64,000 nt of DNA. Source: Gelidibacter pelagius. Lineage in GTDB: Bacteria > Bacteroidota > Bacteroidia > Flavobacteriales > Flavobacteriaceae. The notes under the pieces were generated by a model that worked only from the letters and a program-made list of their open reading frames with translations, made no database searches and had not been told where the DNA came from. Below are positions 7,117 to 15,403 of this stretch, piece after piece. The DNA lies in NCBI RefSeq assembly GCF_017581925.1, contig NZ_JAGEVG010000003.1:62001-126000 (forward strand), in the 5' to 3' direction. The position numbers were made by a program, and so were the translations under genes. Position 1 is the first letter of the stretch. Every line of letters starts with the position of its first letter.

Positions 7117-9669
7117 ATGAAAGTTGACACGCTTACCTCCCCAGCCCTGACCTACACACAAGAAGAAGCTTTTAATGCTGCCTTAGACTATTTTAAAGGT
7201 GATGATTTGGCCGCAAGAGTTTGGTTAAATAAATACGCCCTTAAAGATTCCGATGGTCATATTTATGAATTGACGCCAAATGATATGCACAGCCGTATTG
7301 CAAAAGAAATTGCACGTGCTGAGTCTAAATATCAAAACCCAATGTCAGAACAGGAGATTTTTGATCTCATCAAAGATTTCAAATATATTGTGCCTCAAGG
7401 AAGTCCGATGGCAGGGATTGGTAACCCTTTTCAAATTGCCTCACTTTCTAATTGTTTTGTGATCGGCAATGCCGGCGAATCTGATTCGTATGGTGGCATT
7501 ATGAAAATTGACCAAGAACAAGTTCAATTGATGAAACGCCGTGGTGGGGTAGGTCACGATTTGTCACACATTCGTCCAAAAAGTTCCCCGGTCAAGAATT
7601 CGGCTTTGACTTCAACTGGTATTGTTCCATTTATGGAGCGTTATTCCAATTCTACAAGAGAAGTGGCGCAAGATGGACGTCGAGGAGCCTTAATGTTGTC
7701 GGTTTCCATCAATCATCCGGATGCTGAAGATTTTATTGATGCCAAACTCGAGCAAGGTAAAGTTACTGGAGCTAACGTGTCTGTAAGAATAGACGACGAG
7801 TTCATGAAAGCAGTGAAATCGGACAGCTCTTATACTCAGAAATATCCAATTTTCAGTGATAATCCCAAGTTCTCGAAAACCATTGAAGCGAATGCTATTT
7901 GGAAAAAAATTGTCCATAACGCATGGAAATCTGCTGAACCTGGAATTTTATTTTGGGATACCATTATTAATGAATCGCTTCCAGATTGTTACGCTGATTT
8001 AGGTTATAAAACAGTGTCCACCAATCCATGCGGTGAAATTCCATTGTGTCCTTACGATTCTTGCCGTTTATTGGCCATCAATTTATTTTCATACGTCGAG
8101 CAACCTTTTACAAAAGAAGCTAAATTCAATTTTGAGCTTTTCAAAAAACATGTTGGTGTAGCGCAACGGATAATGGATGATATTATCGACTTGGAATTGG
8201 AGAAAATCGATGTCATTTTACAGAAAATTGATGCTGATCCTGAAGAAGATGAGGTCAAAGCTACCGAAAGAAATTTATGGGTCAACATCAGGACTAAAGC
8301 AAAAGAAGGCAGAAGAACAGGCGTTGGAATTACCGCAGAAGGTGATATGTTGGCTGCTTTGGGCATTAAGTATGGGAGTAAAAAAGGAAATGAATTCTCA
8401 GTGGAAGTCCATAAAACCTTAGCATTGGCGGCTTATCGTGCTTCGGTTGATTTAGCTAAGGAGCGTGGAGCTTTTGCGTTTTTTGATATGGAGCGTGAAA
8501 AGAACAACCCGTTCATTCAGCGTTTGAAAGCGGCCGATGAAAAACTATATTATGACATGACAGAATTTGGTCGTCGCAATATCGCTTTATTGACTATTGC
8601 GCCAACCGGAACCACAAGTTTGATGACCCAAACGTCTTCGGGTATTGAGCCTGTATTTATGCCCGTTTATAAAAGACGTCGAAAAGTAAATCCTAACGAC
8701 AAGGAAGCTCGTGTAGATTTTGTGGATGAGGTAGGGGATTCATGGGAAGAATATGTAGTGTTCCACCATAGGTTCAAACAATGGATGGAGGTCAACGGCT
8801 ATGACATCAGTAAAAATTACGAGCAAAAGGAACTGGATGCATTGATCAAAAAATCGCCATATTATAAGGCCACCTCCAATGATGTGGATTGGATGAGTAA
8901 AGTCTCTATGCAGGGTGCAGTTCAAAAATGGGTGGATCATTCTATTAGTGTGACCATTAACTTGCCAAATGATGCTACTGAAGAGTTGGTAGGGCAACTT
9001 TATATGGAAGCTTGGGAGAAAGGCTGTAAAGGGGTTACCGTCTATCGAGATGGCTCACGTTCTGGGGTTTTGATTTCGAATGAAGAAAAGAAAGAAGAAG
9101 AGCAAGAAACCTTGACGACATTTCCAACTAAGCGTCCGCAAACTTTGGAAGCCGATGTGGTGAGATTTCAAAATAACAAAGAAAAGTGGATTGCCTTTAT
9201 CGGTTTGATCGATGGTAAGCCTTATGAGATTTTCACTGGTCTCGCTGATGACGAAGATGGTATTTTGATTCCTCGTTGGGCAAATGAAGGCTTGATTATC
9301 AAAAACAGAAATGAAGACGGTACATCGCGCTACGATTTTCAATACAAAAACATTAGAGGTTATAAAACAACCATTGAAGGCTTGTCGCACAAGTTCAATC
9401 CGGAATATTGGAACTACGCTAAAATGATTTCAAGTACCTTGCGTCACGGGATGCCAATTGATAAAGTTGTAGACTTGATCAACAGTTTGCAATTGGATAC
9501 AGAGTCCATCAACACCTGGAAAAATGGTGTGGCAAGAGCTTTGAAACGTTATGTTGAAGATGGTACTCAGGTAAAAGGTCAATCGTGCAGCAGCTGTAAA
9601 TCTGAAAACCTAATTTATCAGGAAGGTTGCTTGACCTGCAAGGACTGTGGGTCTTCAAAATGTGGATAA
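7117..9669 (+). CDS. nrdJ: Adenosylcobalamin-dependent (class II) ribonucleotide reductase
   Basis: An 850-aa cytoplasmic enzyme that reduces ribonucleotides to deoxyribonucleotides using coenzyme B12, so it works without oxygen and without a separate NrdB subunit. Visible features are an N-terminal segment with VPQGSPMAGIGN and the first redox cysteine in LSNCFVIG, then the radical and catalytic block NPCGEIPL with Asn303, Cys305 and Glu307. Next come APTGTTSLM near residue 495, and a C-terminal cysteine cluster (CSSC ... CLTCKDCGSSKCG) that should feed electrons to the active site and may bind zinc. The size and this tail are typical of NrdJ. No cobalamin riboswitch is recognisable upstream. 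It has its own promoter and terminator. Confidence 0.95.
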   Translation: MKVDTLTSPALTYTQEEAFNAALDYFKGDDLAARVWLNKYALKDSDGHIYELTPNDMHSRIAKEIARAESKYQNPMSEQEIFDLIKDFKYIVPQGSPMAGIGNPFQIASLSNCFVIGNAGESDSYGGIMKIDQEQVQLMKRRGGVGHDLSHIRPKSSPVKNSALTSTGIVPFMERYSNSTREVAQDGRRGALMLSVSINHPDAEDFIDAKLEQGKVTGANVSVRIDDEFMKAVKSDSSYTQKYPIFSDNPKFSKTIEANAIWKKIVHNAWKSAEPGILFWDTIINESLPDCYADLGYKTVSTNPCGEIPLCPYDSCRLLAINLFSYVEQPFTKEAKFNFELFKKHVGVAQRIMDDIIDLELEKIDVILQKIDADPEEDEVKATERNLWVNIRTKAKEGRRTGVGITAEGDMLAALGIKYGSKKGNEFSVEVHKTLALAAYRASVDLAKERGAFAFFDMEREKNNPFIQRLKAADEKLYYDMTEFGRRNIALLTIAPTGTTSLMTQTSSGIEPVFMPVYKRRRKVNPNDKEARVDFVDEVGDSWEEYVVFHHRFKQWMEVNGYDISKNYEQKELDALIKKSPYYKATSNDVDWMSKVSMQGAVQKWVDHSISVTINLPNDATEELVGQLYMEAWEKGCKGVTVYRDGSRSGVLISNEEKKEEEQETLTTFPTKRPQTLEADVVRFQNNKEKWIAFIGLIDGKPYEIFTGLADDEDGILIPRWANEGLIIKNRNEDGTSRYDFQYKNIRGYKTTIEGLSHKFNPEYWNYAKMISSTLRHGMPIDKVVDLINSLQLDTESINTWKNGVARALKRYVEDGTQVKGQSCSSCKSENLIYQEGCLTCKDCGSSKCG

Positions 9670-9689
9670 AATTTTAAATGACTATGGAG

Positions 9690-9714
9690 AAGGAGGTTGA
9701 TAGCCTCCTTTTTT
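9690..9714 (+). terminator. Terminator of nrdJ
   Basis: The stem AAGGAGG / CCTCCTT with a 7-base loop is followed by a T-run, 20 bases after the nrdJ stop codon. Confidence 0.8.
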
Positions 9715-9816
9715 ATTTTCATTAATGGTTTTATTTACCACCAGACTTGTTTTGATCGAAAAGACAATTTCTTATTTATTCGTCGTGGCTCCGCCCGATT
9801 GCAAGGCCCCTTAAAT

Positions 9817-10482
9817 TTATGATTTCAATTTTCCGGGATTTAGATACTTGTAATCCTCAAGCTCCGCCAATTTGTCGATTTTTTTGGTACAGCCATTATT
9901 CAAAAGATATAGATCATCGCAAATATCAATGACATCTCTGTAATAATGATCGGTAATCATAATGGCTTTATTTAATTTTTCTGAAATTATTAGTGCTTTA
10001 ATTTTTTCAATATGCAGAGGTGCAATATTGGAGAATGGTTCGTCCAACAAAATTATTTTTCGTTTTTGTTTTAAAACGGCATAGGTTTCAATGACACGAC
10101 GTTCTCCACCAGACAGTCTACCTATTCTTGCGTTGTGATAGGTCTGGAAATTCTCAAAATGGCTTATAAAATCTTCCCAATCCAATTTCATGATCTGAAA
10201 TAAAGTTTTAATTTTTAAATGATCTGGCGCTAAATGATGCTGGGGAAGATAAGAAGCAATATTTAAAGCATAAAGCGGTTTTGTAAGTGGTTCGTCATCA
10301 AGCTTAACAAACTTATATTTTGGTCGTAAGGATCCAAATAGAATTTGGAGCAAACAACTTTTTCCGGAGCCATTTCTTCCTAAGAGACCCACGATATGGC
10401 CGGTTTCAGCTTTTAAATAGATGCCATTTAGGATGCGTCGTTCATTAAAATACAATTCAACGCTATCCAATTCAATAATCAT
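9817..10482 (-). CDS. ABC transporter ATP-binding protein
   Basis: A 221-aa single ATPase domain. The Walker A motif is GRNGSGKS near residues 35-42, the signature is RLSGGERRVIE near 118, and Walker B is KIILLDEPFSN near 140, followed by the switch histidine in ITDHYY. The ATPase is complete but has no fused permease. Its start overlaps the stop of the upstream membrane-protein gene by 4 bases (ATGA), a sign of translational coupling, so the two probably form one complex. Substrate unknown. The pair is transcribed opposite to nrdJ and prfA. Confidence 0.85.
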   Translation of the reverse strand: MIIELDSVELYFNERRILNGIYLKAETGHIVGLLGRNGSGKSCLLQILFGSLRPKYKFVKLDDEPLTKPLYALNIASYLPQHHLAPDHLKIKTLFQIMKLDWEDFISHFENFQTYHNARIGRLSGGERRVIETYAVLKQKRKIILLDEPFSNIAPLHIEKIKALIISEKLNKAIMITDHYYRDVIDICDDLYLLNNGCTKKIDKLAELEDYKYLNPGKLKS

Positions 10483-10769
10483 ATAAATGCTTTAATTAAT
10501 AGCAAAAAGCTGATGGTTATTACCATGTCAATCACAAAAAGTGTTGAAAATAGTCGCCATGTAGATACGCCTAAATTCTTATAAAAAATCAATTTGCGTT
10601 TGGCATTGGTTTCACGCACTAAGAACCACACAAAAAATGTGAGCAATAGTTTGGTGATGATACTTGGTAAGACGTGTGGTGTGAATATAACAATCAGAAT
10701 ATTGATGCCCATAGACCATAAAAAGAAGGGTTTATAAAACAGTAATATGGCTTCTAAGCGGTGTGTCAT
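10479..10769 (-). CDS. Small membrane protein coupled to an ABC ATPase
   Basis: A 96-aa protein with about three hydrophobic segments (near residues 12-30, 34-48 and 72-95) separated by a basic stretch (RETNAKRKLIFYK). It lies directly upstream of, and overlaps by 4 bases, the ABC ATPase gene. It is far too small to be a normal ABC permease (usually five or more membrane segments), so it may be a minimal membrane partner that works as an oligomer, or the true permease may lie elsewhere. I do not recognise a named family. Confidence 0.65.
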   Translation of the reverse strand: MTHRLEAILLFYKPFFLWSMGINILIVIFTPHVLPSIITKLLLTFFVWFLVRETNAKRKLIFYKNLGVSTWRLFSTLFVIDMVITISFLLLIKAFI

Positions 10770-10911
10770 AAATATGAAACGAAATTTTCACGAACTTATT
10801 TCTTGAAAATATTTCAACTCAACTTTTTTTGTGTGTGGCAAATCATTCTTCTTTTGTTGCTTTTCTTTGAGCCATAATGAAATTTCCCAATTCGAAATTA
10901 AGAAATTATTG

Positions 10912-10919
10912 TACTTTTG
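10912..10919 (+). promoter_or_regulatory. -7 box of the prfA promoter
   Basis: TACTTTTG fits TAnnTTTG and ends 19 bases before ATG 10939. It lies inside the longer in-frame extension of the ORF, which argues for the 10939 start. Confidence 0.5.
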
Positions 10920-10938
10920 CATCACAATTAAACCATTT

Positions 10939-12015
10939 ATGTTAGATAAGTTACAAATAGTAAAACAGCGTTTTGATGAGGTTAGCGATTTAATTATCCA
11001 GCCAAACATCATGTCCGATCAGAAGCGTTATATAGACCTCAATAAAGAATATAAGGAATTGCGCAAGTTGATGGATAAGCGTGAGGAGTATTTAGAATTG
11101 ACTAACAATTTGGCTGAAGCCGAAGAGATTTTAGATGATGGCAGCGATCCAGAAATGGTGGAAATGGCCAAGATGCAATATGATGAGGCCAAGGACGGCA
11201 TTCCAAAGCTGGAAGAAGAAATTCGTATGATGTTGATTCCGAAAGATCCCGAAGATGTGAAAAATGCCGTTGTGGAACTTCGTGCAGGAACAGGCGGTGA
11301 TGAGGCCAGTATTTTTGCTGGTGATTTGTTCAGAATGTACAGTAAATATTGCGAAAGCAAAAGTTGGAAAGTAGATGTGGTTGATTATAGTGAAGGCACC
11401 AATGGAGGTTTTAAAGAAATTCAATTTGCCATTTCAGGTGAAGATGTTTACGGTACCATGAAGTTTGAAGCAGGGGTACACCGTGTACAACGCGTACCTC
11501 AAACCGAAACCCAAGGACGTGTTCATACGAGTGCTGCAACGGTCATGGTGTTTCCAGAAGCTGAAGAATTTGACGTAGAGATAAACCCAAAAGATGTTAG
11601 AATTGACTTTTTCTGTTCTTCGGGCCCAGGTGGTCAATCGGTGAATACCACGTATTCTGCAGTGCGTCTAACCCACATTCCAACGGGGTTGGTGGCACAG
11701 TGTCAGGATCAGAAATCACAACACAAAAATAAAGAGAAGGCATTTAAAGTACTGCGCTCACGTTTATACGAGATGGAACTGGCCAAGAAAAATGCTGAAG
11801 ATGCTGAAAAACGTGGTTCTATGGTGAGTTCTGGAGATAGAAGTGCTAAAATTAGAACTTATAATTATTCACAGGGACGTGTCACAGATCATAGAATTGG
11901 TTTGACACTTTATGATTTGGGCAATATTGTCAATGGCGATATTCAGCGTATTATTGACGAGCTGCAATTGGCAGAAAATACCCAGAAGTTAAAAGCAAGT
12001 ACAGACGTAATTTAA
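10939..12015 (+). CDS. prfA: Peptide chain release factor 1
   Basis: A 358-aa protein that recognises UAA and UAG stop codons and triggers peptide release. The GGQ motif is at residues 231-233 in [20 protein letters not shown]. The codon-recognition tripeptide is Pro187-Gln-Thr189 (the PxT form of RF1, not the SPF of RF2) in [19 protein letters not shown]. The ORF is open back to 10831, but the ATG at 10939 gives the normal RF1 length and lies just after a -7 box, so it is chosen. pyrF follows in the same direction behind a short terminator. Confidence 0.96.
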   Translation: MLDKLQIVKQRFDEVSDLIIQPNIMSDQKRYIDLNKEYKELRKLMDKREEYLELTNNLAEAEEILDDGSDPEMVEMAKMQYDEAKDGIPKLEEEIRMMLIPKDPEDVKNAVVELRAGTGGDEASIFAGDLFRMYSKYCESKSWKVDVVDYSEGTNGGFKEIQFAISGEDVYGTMKFEAGVHRVQRVPQTETQGRVHTSAATVMVFPEAEEFDVEINPKDVRIDFFCSSGPGGQSVNTTYSAVRLTHIPTGLVAQCQDQKSQHKNKEKAFKVLRSRLYEMELAKKNAEDAEKRGSMVSSGDRSAKIRTYNYSQGRVTDHRIGLTLYDLGNIVNGDIQRIIDELQLAENTQKLKASTDVI

Positions 12016-12022
12016 TATCAAG

Positions 12023-12043
12023 CCTCATTTTGAGGTTTTTTTT
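12023..12043 (+). terminator. Short terminator between prfA and pyrF
   Basis: The stem CCTCA / TGAGG with a 3-base loop is followed by eight T. The T-run ends only 5 bases before the pyrF ATG, so the hairpin also sits in the pyrF leader and would overlap its ribosome-binding region in any read-through transcript. Confidence 0.6.
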
Positions 12044-12048
12044 GATGT

Positions 12049-12867
12049 ATGACAACACAACAACTCATTGATCAAATCAGAATAAAAAAATCTTTTCTGT
12101 GTATTGGACTTGATGTCGATTTGAACAAAATTCCAAAACACCTTCTCAAAGAAGAAGATCCTATTTTTGCTTTTAATAAAGCCGTAATTGATGCCACTCA
12201 TCATTTGTGTGTAGCTTATAAGCCCAACACGGCATTTTATGAGGCTTACGGATTAAAGGGTTGGAAATCTCTCGAAAAAACGATTCAATACCTCAATCAA
12301 AACCATCCTGAAATTTTTACTATTGCCGATGCCAAGCGCGGCGATATTGGCAATACAAGCAGCATGTACGCCAAAGCTTTTTTCGAAGACTTGGGTTTTG
12401 ACAGTGTTACCGTTGCCCCCTATATGGGAAAGGATTCTGTTGAACCATTTTTGGAATTTAAAGAAAAACATACCATTCTTTTGGCCTTGACTTCCAATGA
12501 AGGGGCATTTGATTTTCAAACTAAAACAATTGAGGGCAAAGAAGTGTATAAGCGGGTTTTGGAGACTTCGCAAACTTGGAAAAATCCTGAAAATCTTATG
12601 TATGTTGTGGGGGCTACAAAAGCAGAGTATTTAGCCGATGTCCGAAAAATTATTCCGGACAGTTTCTTGTTGGTTCCTGGAGTAGGCGCGCAAGGGGGTA
12701 ATCTTCAGGACGTTTGCAAATACGGAATGAATGACTCGGTAGGCTTATTGATCAACTCGTCAAGAGGAATCATTTATGCATCAAACGGAAAGGATTTTGC
12801 TGAATTTGCTGCCGAGAAGGCTAAGGAATTACAACAGGAAATGGCCGCGATTTTAAACGCGTTTTGA
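12049..12867 (+). CDS. pyrF: Orotidine 5'-phosphate decarboxylase
   Basis: A 272-aa cytoplasmic enzyme that converts OMP to UMP, the last step of pyrimidine synthesis. The catalytic DxKxxD signature is seen as Asp94, Lys96 and Asp99 in [12 protein letters not shown]. The start [10 protein letters not shown] and the FLCIGLDVD strand are typical of the long (about 270 aa) group 2 enzymes. A second anchor is [13 protein letters not shown] near residue 205 (phosphate loop), followed by [11 protein letters not shown]. No other pyr gene is adjacent. Confidence 0.94.
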   Translation: MTTQQLIDQIRIKKSFLCIGLDVDLNKIPKHLLKEEDPIFAFNKAVIDATHHLCVAYKPNTAFYEAYGLKGWKSLEKTIQYLNQNHPEIFTIADAKRGDIGNTSSMYAKAFFEDLGFDSVTVAPYMGKDSVEPFLEFKEKHTILLALTSNEGAFDFQTKTIEGKEVYKRVLETSQTWKNPENLMYVVGATKAEYLADVRKIIPDSFLLVPGVGAQGGNLQDVCKYGMNDSVGLLINSSRGIIYASNGKDFAEFAAEKAKELQQEMAAILNAF

Positions 12868-13002
12868 TATCTTTAATTTCTACGACTTAAGTATCTAAAA
12901 AATCGAAAATTTGTGAAGTTTTAAAGCGAACTTTACTTGGCGACTCAGCCTCAGCGAGAAAACTTTGCGAAAACCTCTTTGAGAAAGCTCTACGAACATC
13001 AA

Positions 13003-13791
13003 ATGAAAGATCAACTCCATAGACATATTGAAGTAGATAAAACTCCAAAACGGATCATCTCCTTGGTTCCATCACAAACGGAGCTATTGGTGGATTTAGG
13101 TTTGGAATCTTCAATTGTTGGAATGACCAAATTCTGCGTTCACCCCATTCATCTAAAGGAAGAGAAGGTCATCGTTGGCGGTACAAAACAGGTTCATTTT
13201 GATAGAATAATAGACTTGAAGCCTGATATCATCTTGTGCAATAAAGAAGAAAACACCAAAGAAATGATTCAGGAGTTGGAGAAAATAGCCACTGTACACA
13301 TCAGTGATATTTATACGATTGGAGATACTTTGGATCTAATCAAATTATATGGCATACTTTTTTCCAAAGAAGACGTTGCCACTGTCCTTATAAACAACAT
13401 ATCTGAAAAGATATCTGATTTTGAGGATTTTATAAAAGACAGGCCTAAAAAAACTGCCGCTTATTTTATTTGGAAAGACCCTTGGATGGTCGCTGCAAAA
13501 GATAATTTTATTGACGAATTATTGCGATTAAATGGCTTAGAGAATTATTTTGGGCATCTCAGTCGCTATCCAGAAGTTGTGCTCGACGCATCACTTCCGG
13601 AAAACGCAGAACTTGTTTTGCTCTCCAGCGAGCCATTTCCATTCAAAGAAGAGCACATACAAGAGATCAGACCATTCTTCCCAAAAGCCACTATTCAAGT
13701 GGTGGATGGCGAAATGTTCTCTTGGTATGGATCGCGATTACTGAAAGCGTTTGATTATTTTAAAACGCTGCATCAACATCAGTGGTCTTAG
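13003..13791 (+). CDS. Helical-backbone metal/cobalamin-type binding protein (BtuF-like), cytoplasmic form
   Basis: A 262-aa protein with the layout of class III periplasmic binding proteins such as BtuF: RIISLVPSQTELLVDLGLESSIVGMT near residue 18, VGGTKQVHFDRIIDLKPDIILC, and a second lobe with WKDPWMVAAKDNFIDELLRLNG. Unlike a normal binding protein it has no signal peptide or lipobox. An in-frame TTG at 12937 would add 22 residues, but these look like translated intergenic sequence and still give no signal peptide, so ATG 13003 is preferred. No ABC permease or ATPase gene is next to it. A cobalamin or siderophore role is inference only. Confidence 0.7.
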   Translation: MKDQLHRHIEVDKTPKRIISLVPSQTELLVDLGLESSIVGMTKFCVHPIHLKEEKVIVGGTKQVHFDRIIDLKPDIILCNKEENTKEMIQELEKIATVHISDIYTIGDTLDLIKLYGILFSKEDVATVLINNISEKISDFEDFIKDRPKKTAAYFIWKDPWMVAAKDNFIDELLRLNGLENYFGHLSRYPEVVLDASLPENAELVLLSSEPFPFKEEHIQEIRPFFPKATIQVVDGEMFSWYGSRLLKAFDYFKTLHQHQWS

Positions 13792-13987
13792 CATTCTTTA
13801 AGTTAAGGATGATCTTTCTCAATTTGGAAGCTTCATGGTATAGAAAGTCGCTCAAACTGGCGTCCAATTGTAACATATTATAGGCTTCTTCAGTAAATTT
13901 TATGTAGTTTTTTTCTACTTCCTTTAAGTTCAACACCTCGTTGAGGCTAAACTTAACTTTTCCGACTTTGCAATTTTGTGTATTCAT
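13760..13987 (-). CDS. Small conserved-looking protein, paralogue 1
   Basis: A 75-aa, highly charged, helical protein. Its core KFTEEAYNMLQLDASLSDF, followed by EASKLRKIILNLK, matches in order the core of the next gene (14073-14273): Glu-x-AYN, Gln-x-Asp, LSD, KL and a final LK. Both resemble the small flavobacterial proteins grouped as the Lacal_2735 family (pattern with EAY and SD), though I cannot test that here. The last 32 bases overlap the 3' end of the convergent binding-protein gene. Function unknown. Confidence 0.55.
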   Translation of the reverse strand: MNTQNCKVGKVKFSLNEVLNLKEVEKNYIKFTEEAYNMLQLDASLSDFLYHEASKLRKIILNLKNAKTTDVDAAF

Positions 13988-14072
13988 GGGTTAATAGGAT
14001 ATGATCTTAAACTATAAATACGTATTGTAAGTCGCTAAGGACGTGGCGGGAACGTTAAAGTTTTGATAATGT

Positions 14073-14273
14073 TTAATTTAGAGCTTTTGGAGTTATATCT
14101 CTGTGTAAATATTTCAAACGGTTCAGTTTATTTAAAAGCTTGATGGCTTTGTATTCCGAAATATCACTTAAAGCATGATCTGTTTGACGGACGTTGTAGG
14201 CTTGTTCAATAAGTTGCTTATACCGTGTTTGTAGTTTGAGTTGGTGCGTTTTGATTTCCAATGAAGTTTTCAT
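14073..14273 (-). CDS. Small conserved-looking protein, paralogue 2
   Basis: A 66-aa basic helical protein starting at ATG 14273 (MKTSLEIKTHQLKLQ). An in-frame start further upstream at 14324 is possible, but its extra residues (MFAMWNLDIF...) do not resemble the paralogue. The core QLIEQAYNVRQTDHALSD followed by KAIKLLNKLNRLK aligns with the downstream gene at 13760-13987, so the two are tandem paralogues 85 bases apart. No membrane segment or catalytic motif is visible. Function unknown. Confidence 0.55.
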   Translation of the reverse strand: MKTSLEIKTHQLKLQTRYKQLIEQAYNVRQTDHALSDISEYKAIKLLNKLNRLKYLHRDITPKALN

Positions 14274-14346
14274 GACTACAAGAATTTGAAAGTTAAATAT
14301 ATCTAAATTCCACATAGCGAACAAGTTAAATTTTTAAAAATATTCA

Positions 14347-14381
14347 TAAAAAAAGTCGATGGAATTGTTCCATCGACTTTT
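14347..14381 (-). terminator. Terminator of the DUF4197 gene (works in both directions)
   Basis: A perfect 14-bp stem, AAAAGTCGATGGAA / TTCCATCGACTTTT, with a 3-base loop. Read on the minus strand it is followed by a T-run, and it lies 41 bases after the stop of the DUF4197 gene. Confidence 0.75.
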
Positions 14382-14422
14382 GAACTTAAAAAATTTTTCT
14401 CGAGGTTTCTATTTTTATGAGA

Positions 14423-15136
14423 CTATTTCGAATCTTGCAGAGCGAAAACCCGTCTTAAAAGATCTGTGCTTCTTGCGCCTACTTTATTTCTAATTTCTTT
14501 TTCTTCAACCGCAATCATCGTGTAAACACCTTTTAAAGCTTGTTCGGTGACATAATCCGTCAAATCCGGATTGACTTTGCTGGTAAACGGTATCGCATTG
14601 TACCTGTTGATCAGGTTTTGCCAAATTTGATCAGCACCAACCTTAGCGAACGACGTATTGATTACAGGATGAAATTTATCATATAAAGATGTTTGGGTCT
14701 TAGTGGTAAGATATTGTGTTGCGGCGTCATCAGTGCCCAAAAGAATGTTCCTTGCATCGGCAAAGGTAATCTCCTTAACTGCACCCACAAAAATTGGAGT
14801 GGCTTCCTTAACCGCGTCTTCAGCAGCTCGGTTGAGTACTTTCAAGCCTTCATCGGCCAGATTTCCAAGTCCTATATCACGTAAACCTTTGTCAACTTTT
14901 TGTAATTCCGCAGGTAAAAGTATTTTAACAAGTTCATTTCTATAAAAACCATCCGTTTTGGTCAGTTTGGTCACTTGTTTCTCAATACCCATATCCAAAG
15001 CCTGTCTTAGACCAGATGCAATATCGGTATTGCTTAAAACTCCACCGCCTTGTGGCAATGAATCAACAACGCCCTGTAACTCTGCACAAGAATAGACGGT
15101 AAAAAATGTAAGTAAAACAACTATTGATTTTTTCAT
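14423..15136 (-). CDS. DUF4197 domain lipoprotein
   Basis: A 237-aa protein starting at ATG 15136. A lipoprotein signal is visible (MKKSIVVLLTFFTVYSCAEL, lipobox cysteine at residue 17). The body is all-helical and reads as DUF4197: SNTDIASGLRQALDMGI, GLGNLADEGLKVLNRAAEDAV, FADARNILLGTDDAATQYL, and the end TVYTMIA-like helix followed by RNKVGARSTDLLRRVF. The family has no known activity. A longer in-frame start at 15202 would bury the signal peptide, so it is rejected. Its terminator is at 14347-14381. Confidence 0.83.
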   Translation of the reverse strand: MKKSIVVLLTFFTVYSCAELQGVVDSLPQGGGVLSNTDIASGLRQALDMGIEKQVTKLTKTDGFYRNELVKILLPAELQKVDKGLRDIGLGNLADEGLKVLNRAAEDAVKEATPIFVGAVKEITFADARNILLGTDDAATQYLTTKTQTSLYDKFHPVINTSFAKVGADQIWQNLINRYNAIPFTSKVNPDLTDYVTEQALKGVYTMIAVEEKEIRNKVGARSTDLLRRVFALQDSK

Positions 15137-15368
15137 AATAAAATTAATTGTTAGTAAGTCCAAAAATATGTCAAATAGTTTAGATAATAAGTCTTTGGGC
15201 AAGTTTTTGAAATAAAAACCGGGTTTTCCGCTATATCTTTTTTAGGCATCTTGGGGAATTGGATTATTTTTTGGTTAGTTTATAAATGCCTAAAAAAGGA
15301 TGCCGCTGCAACCCCTCTTGCAAATTTAAACTATTCACAATATGAGGTGACTTGTTTTATAAAATCTG

Positions 15369-15376
15369 TAAATTTG
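15369..15376 (+). promoter_or_regulatory. -7 box of the icmF promoter
   Basis: TAAATTTG matches TAnnTTTG and ends 27 bases before the icmF ATG. The nearest upstream TTG is only 14 bases away, so the -33 element is uncertain. Confidence 0.45.
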
Positions 15377-15403
15377 CAGGACGTATAATTTCAATTTTCA
15401 ACA

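Noticed and set aside
10788-11012. 74-codon minus-strand ORF opposite the prfA start
   Set aside because: It covers the prfA promoter and the start of a certain gene, and has no family resemblance.
12937-13002. TTG-started N-terminal extension of the BtuF-like protein
   Set aside because: The extra 22 residues have no signal peptide and read like translated intergenic repeats (ACTTTGCGAAAACC-type sequence).
15137-15403. Search for a cobalamin riboswitch before icmF
   Set aside because: No conserved B12-box pattern or long structured leader can be recognised in this 267-base gap.
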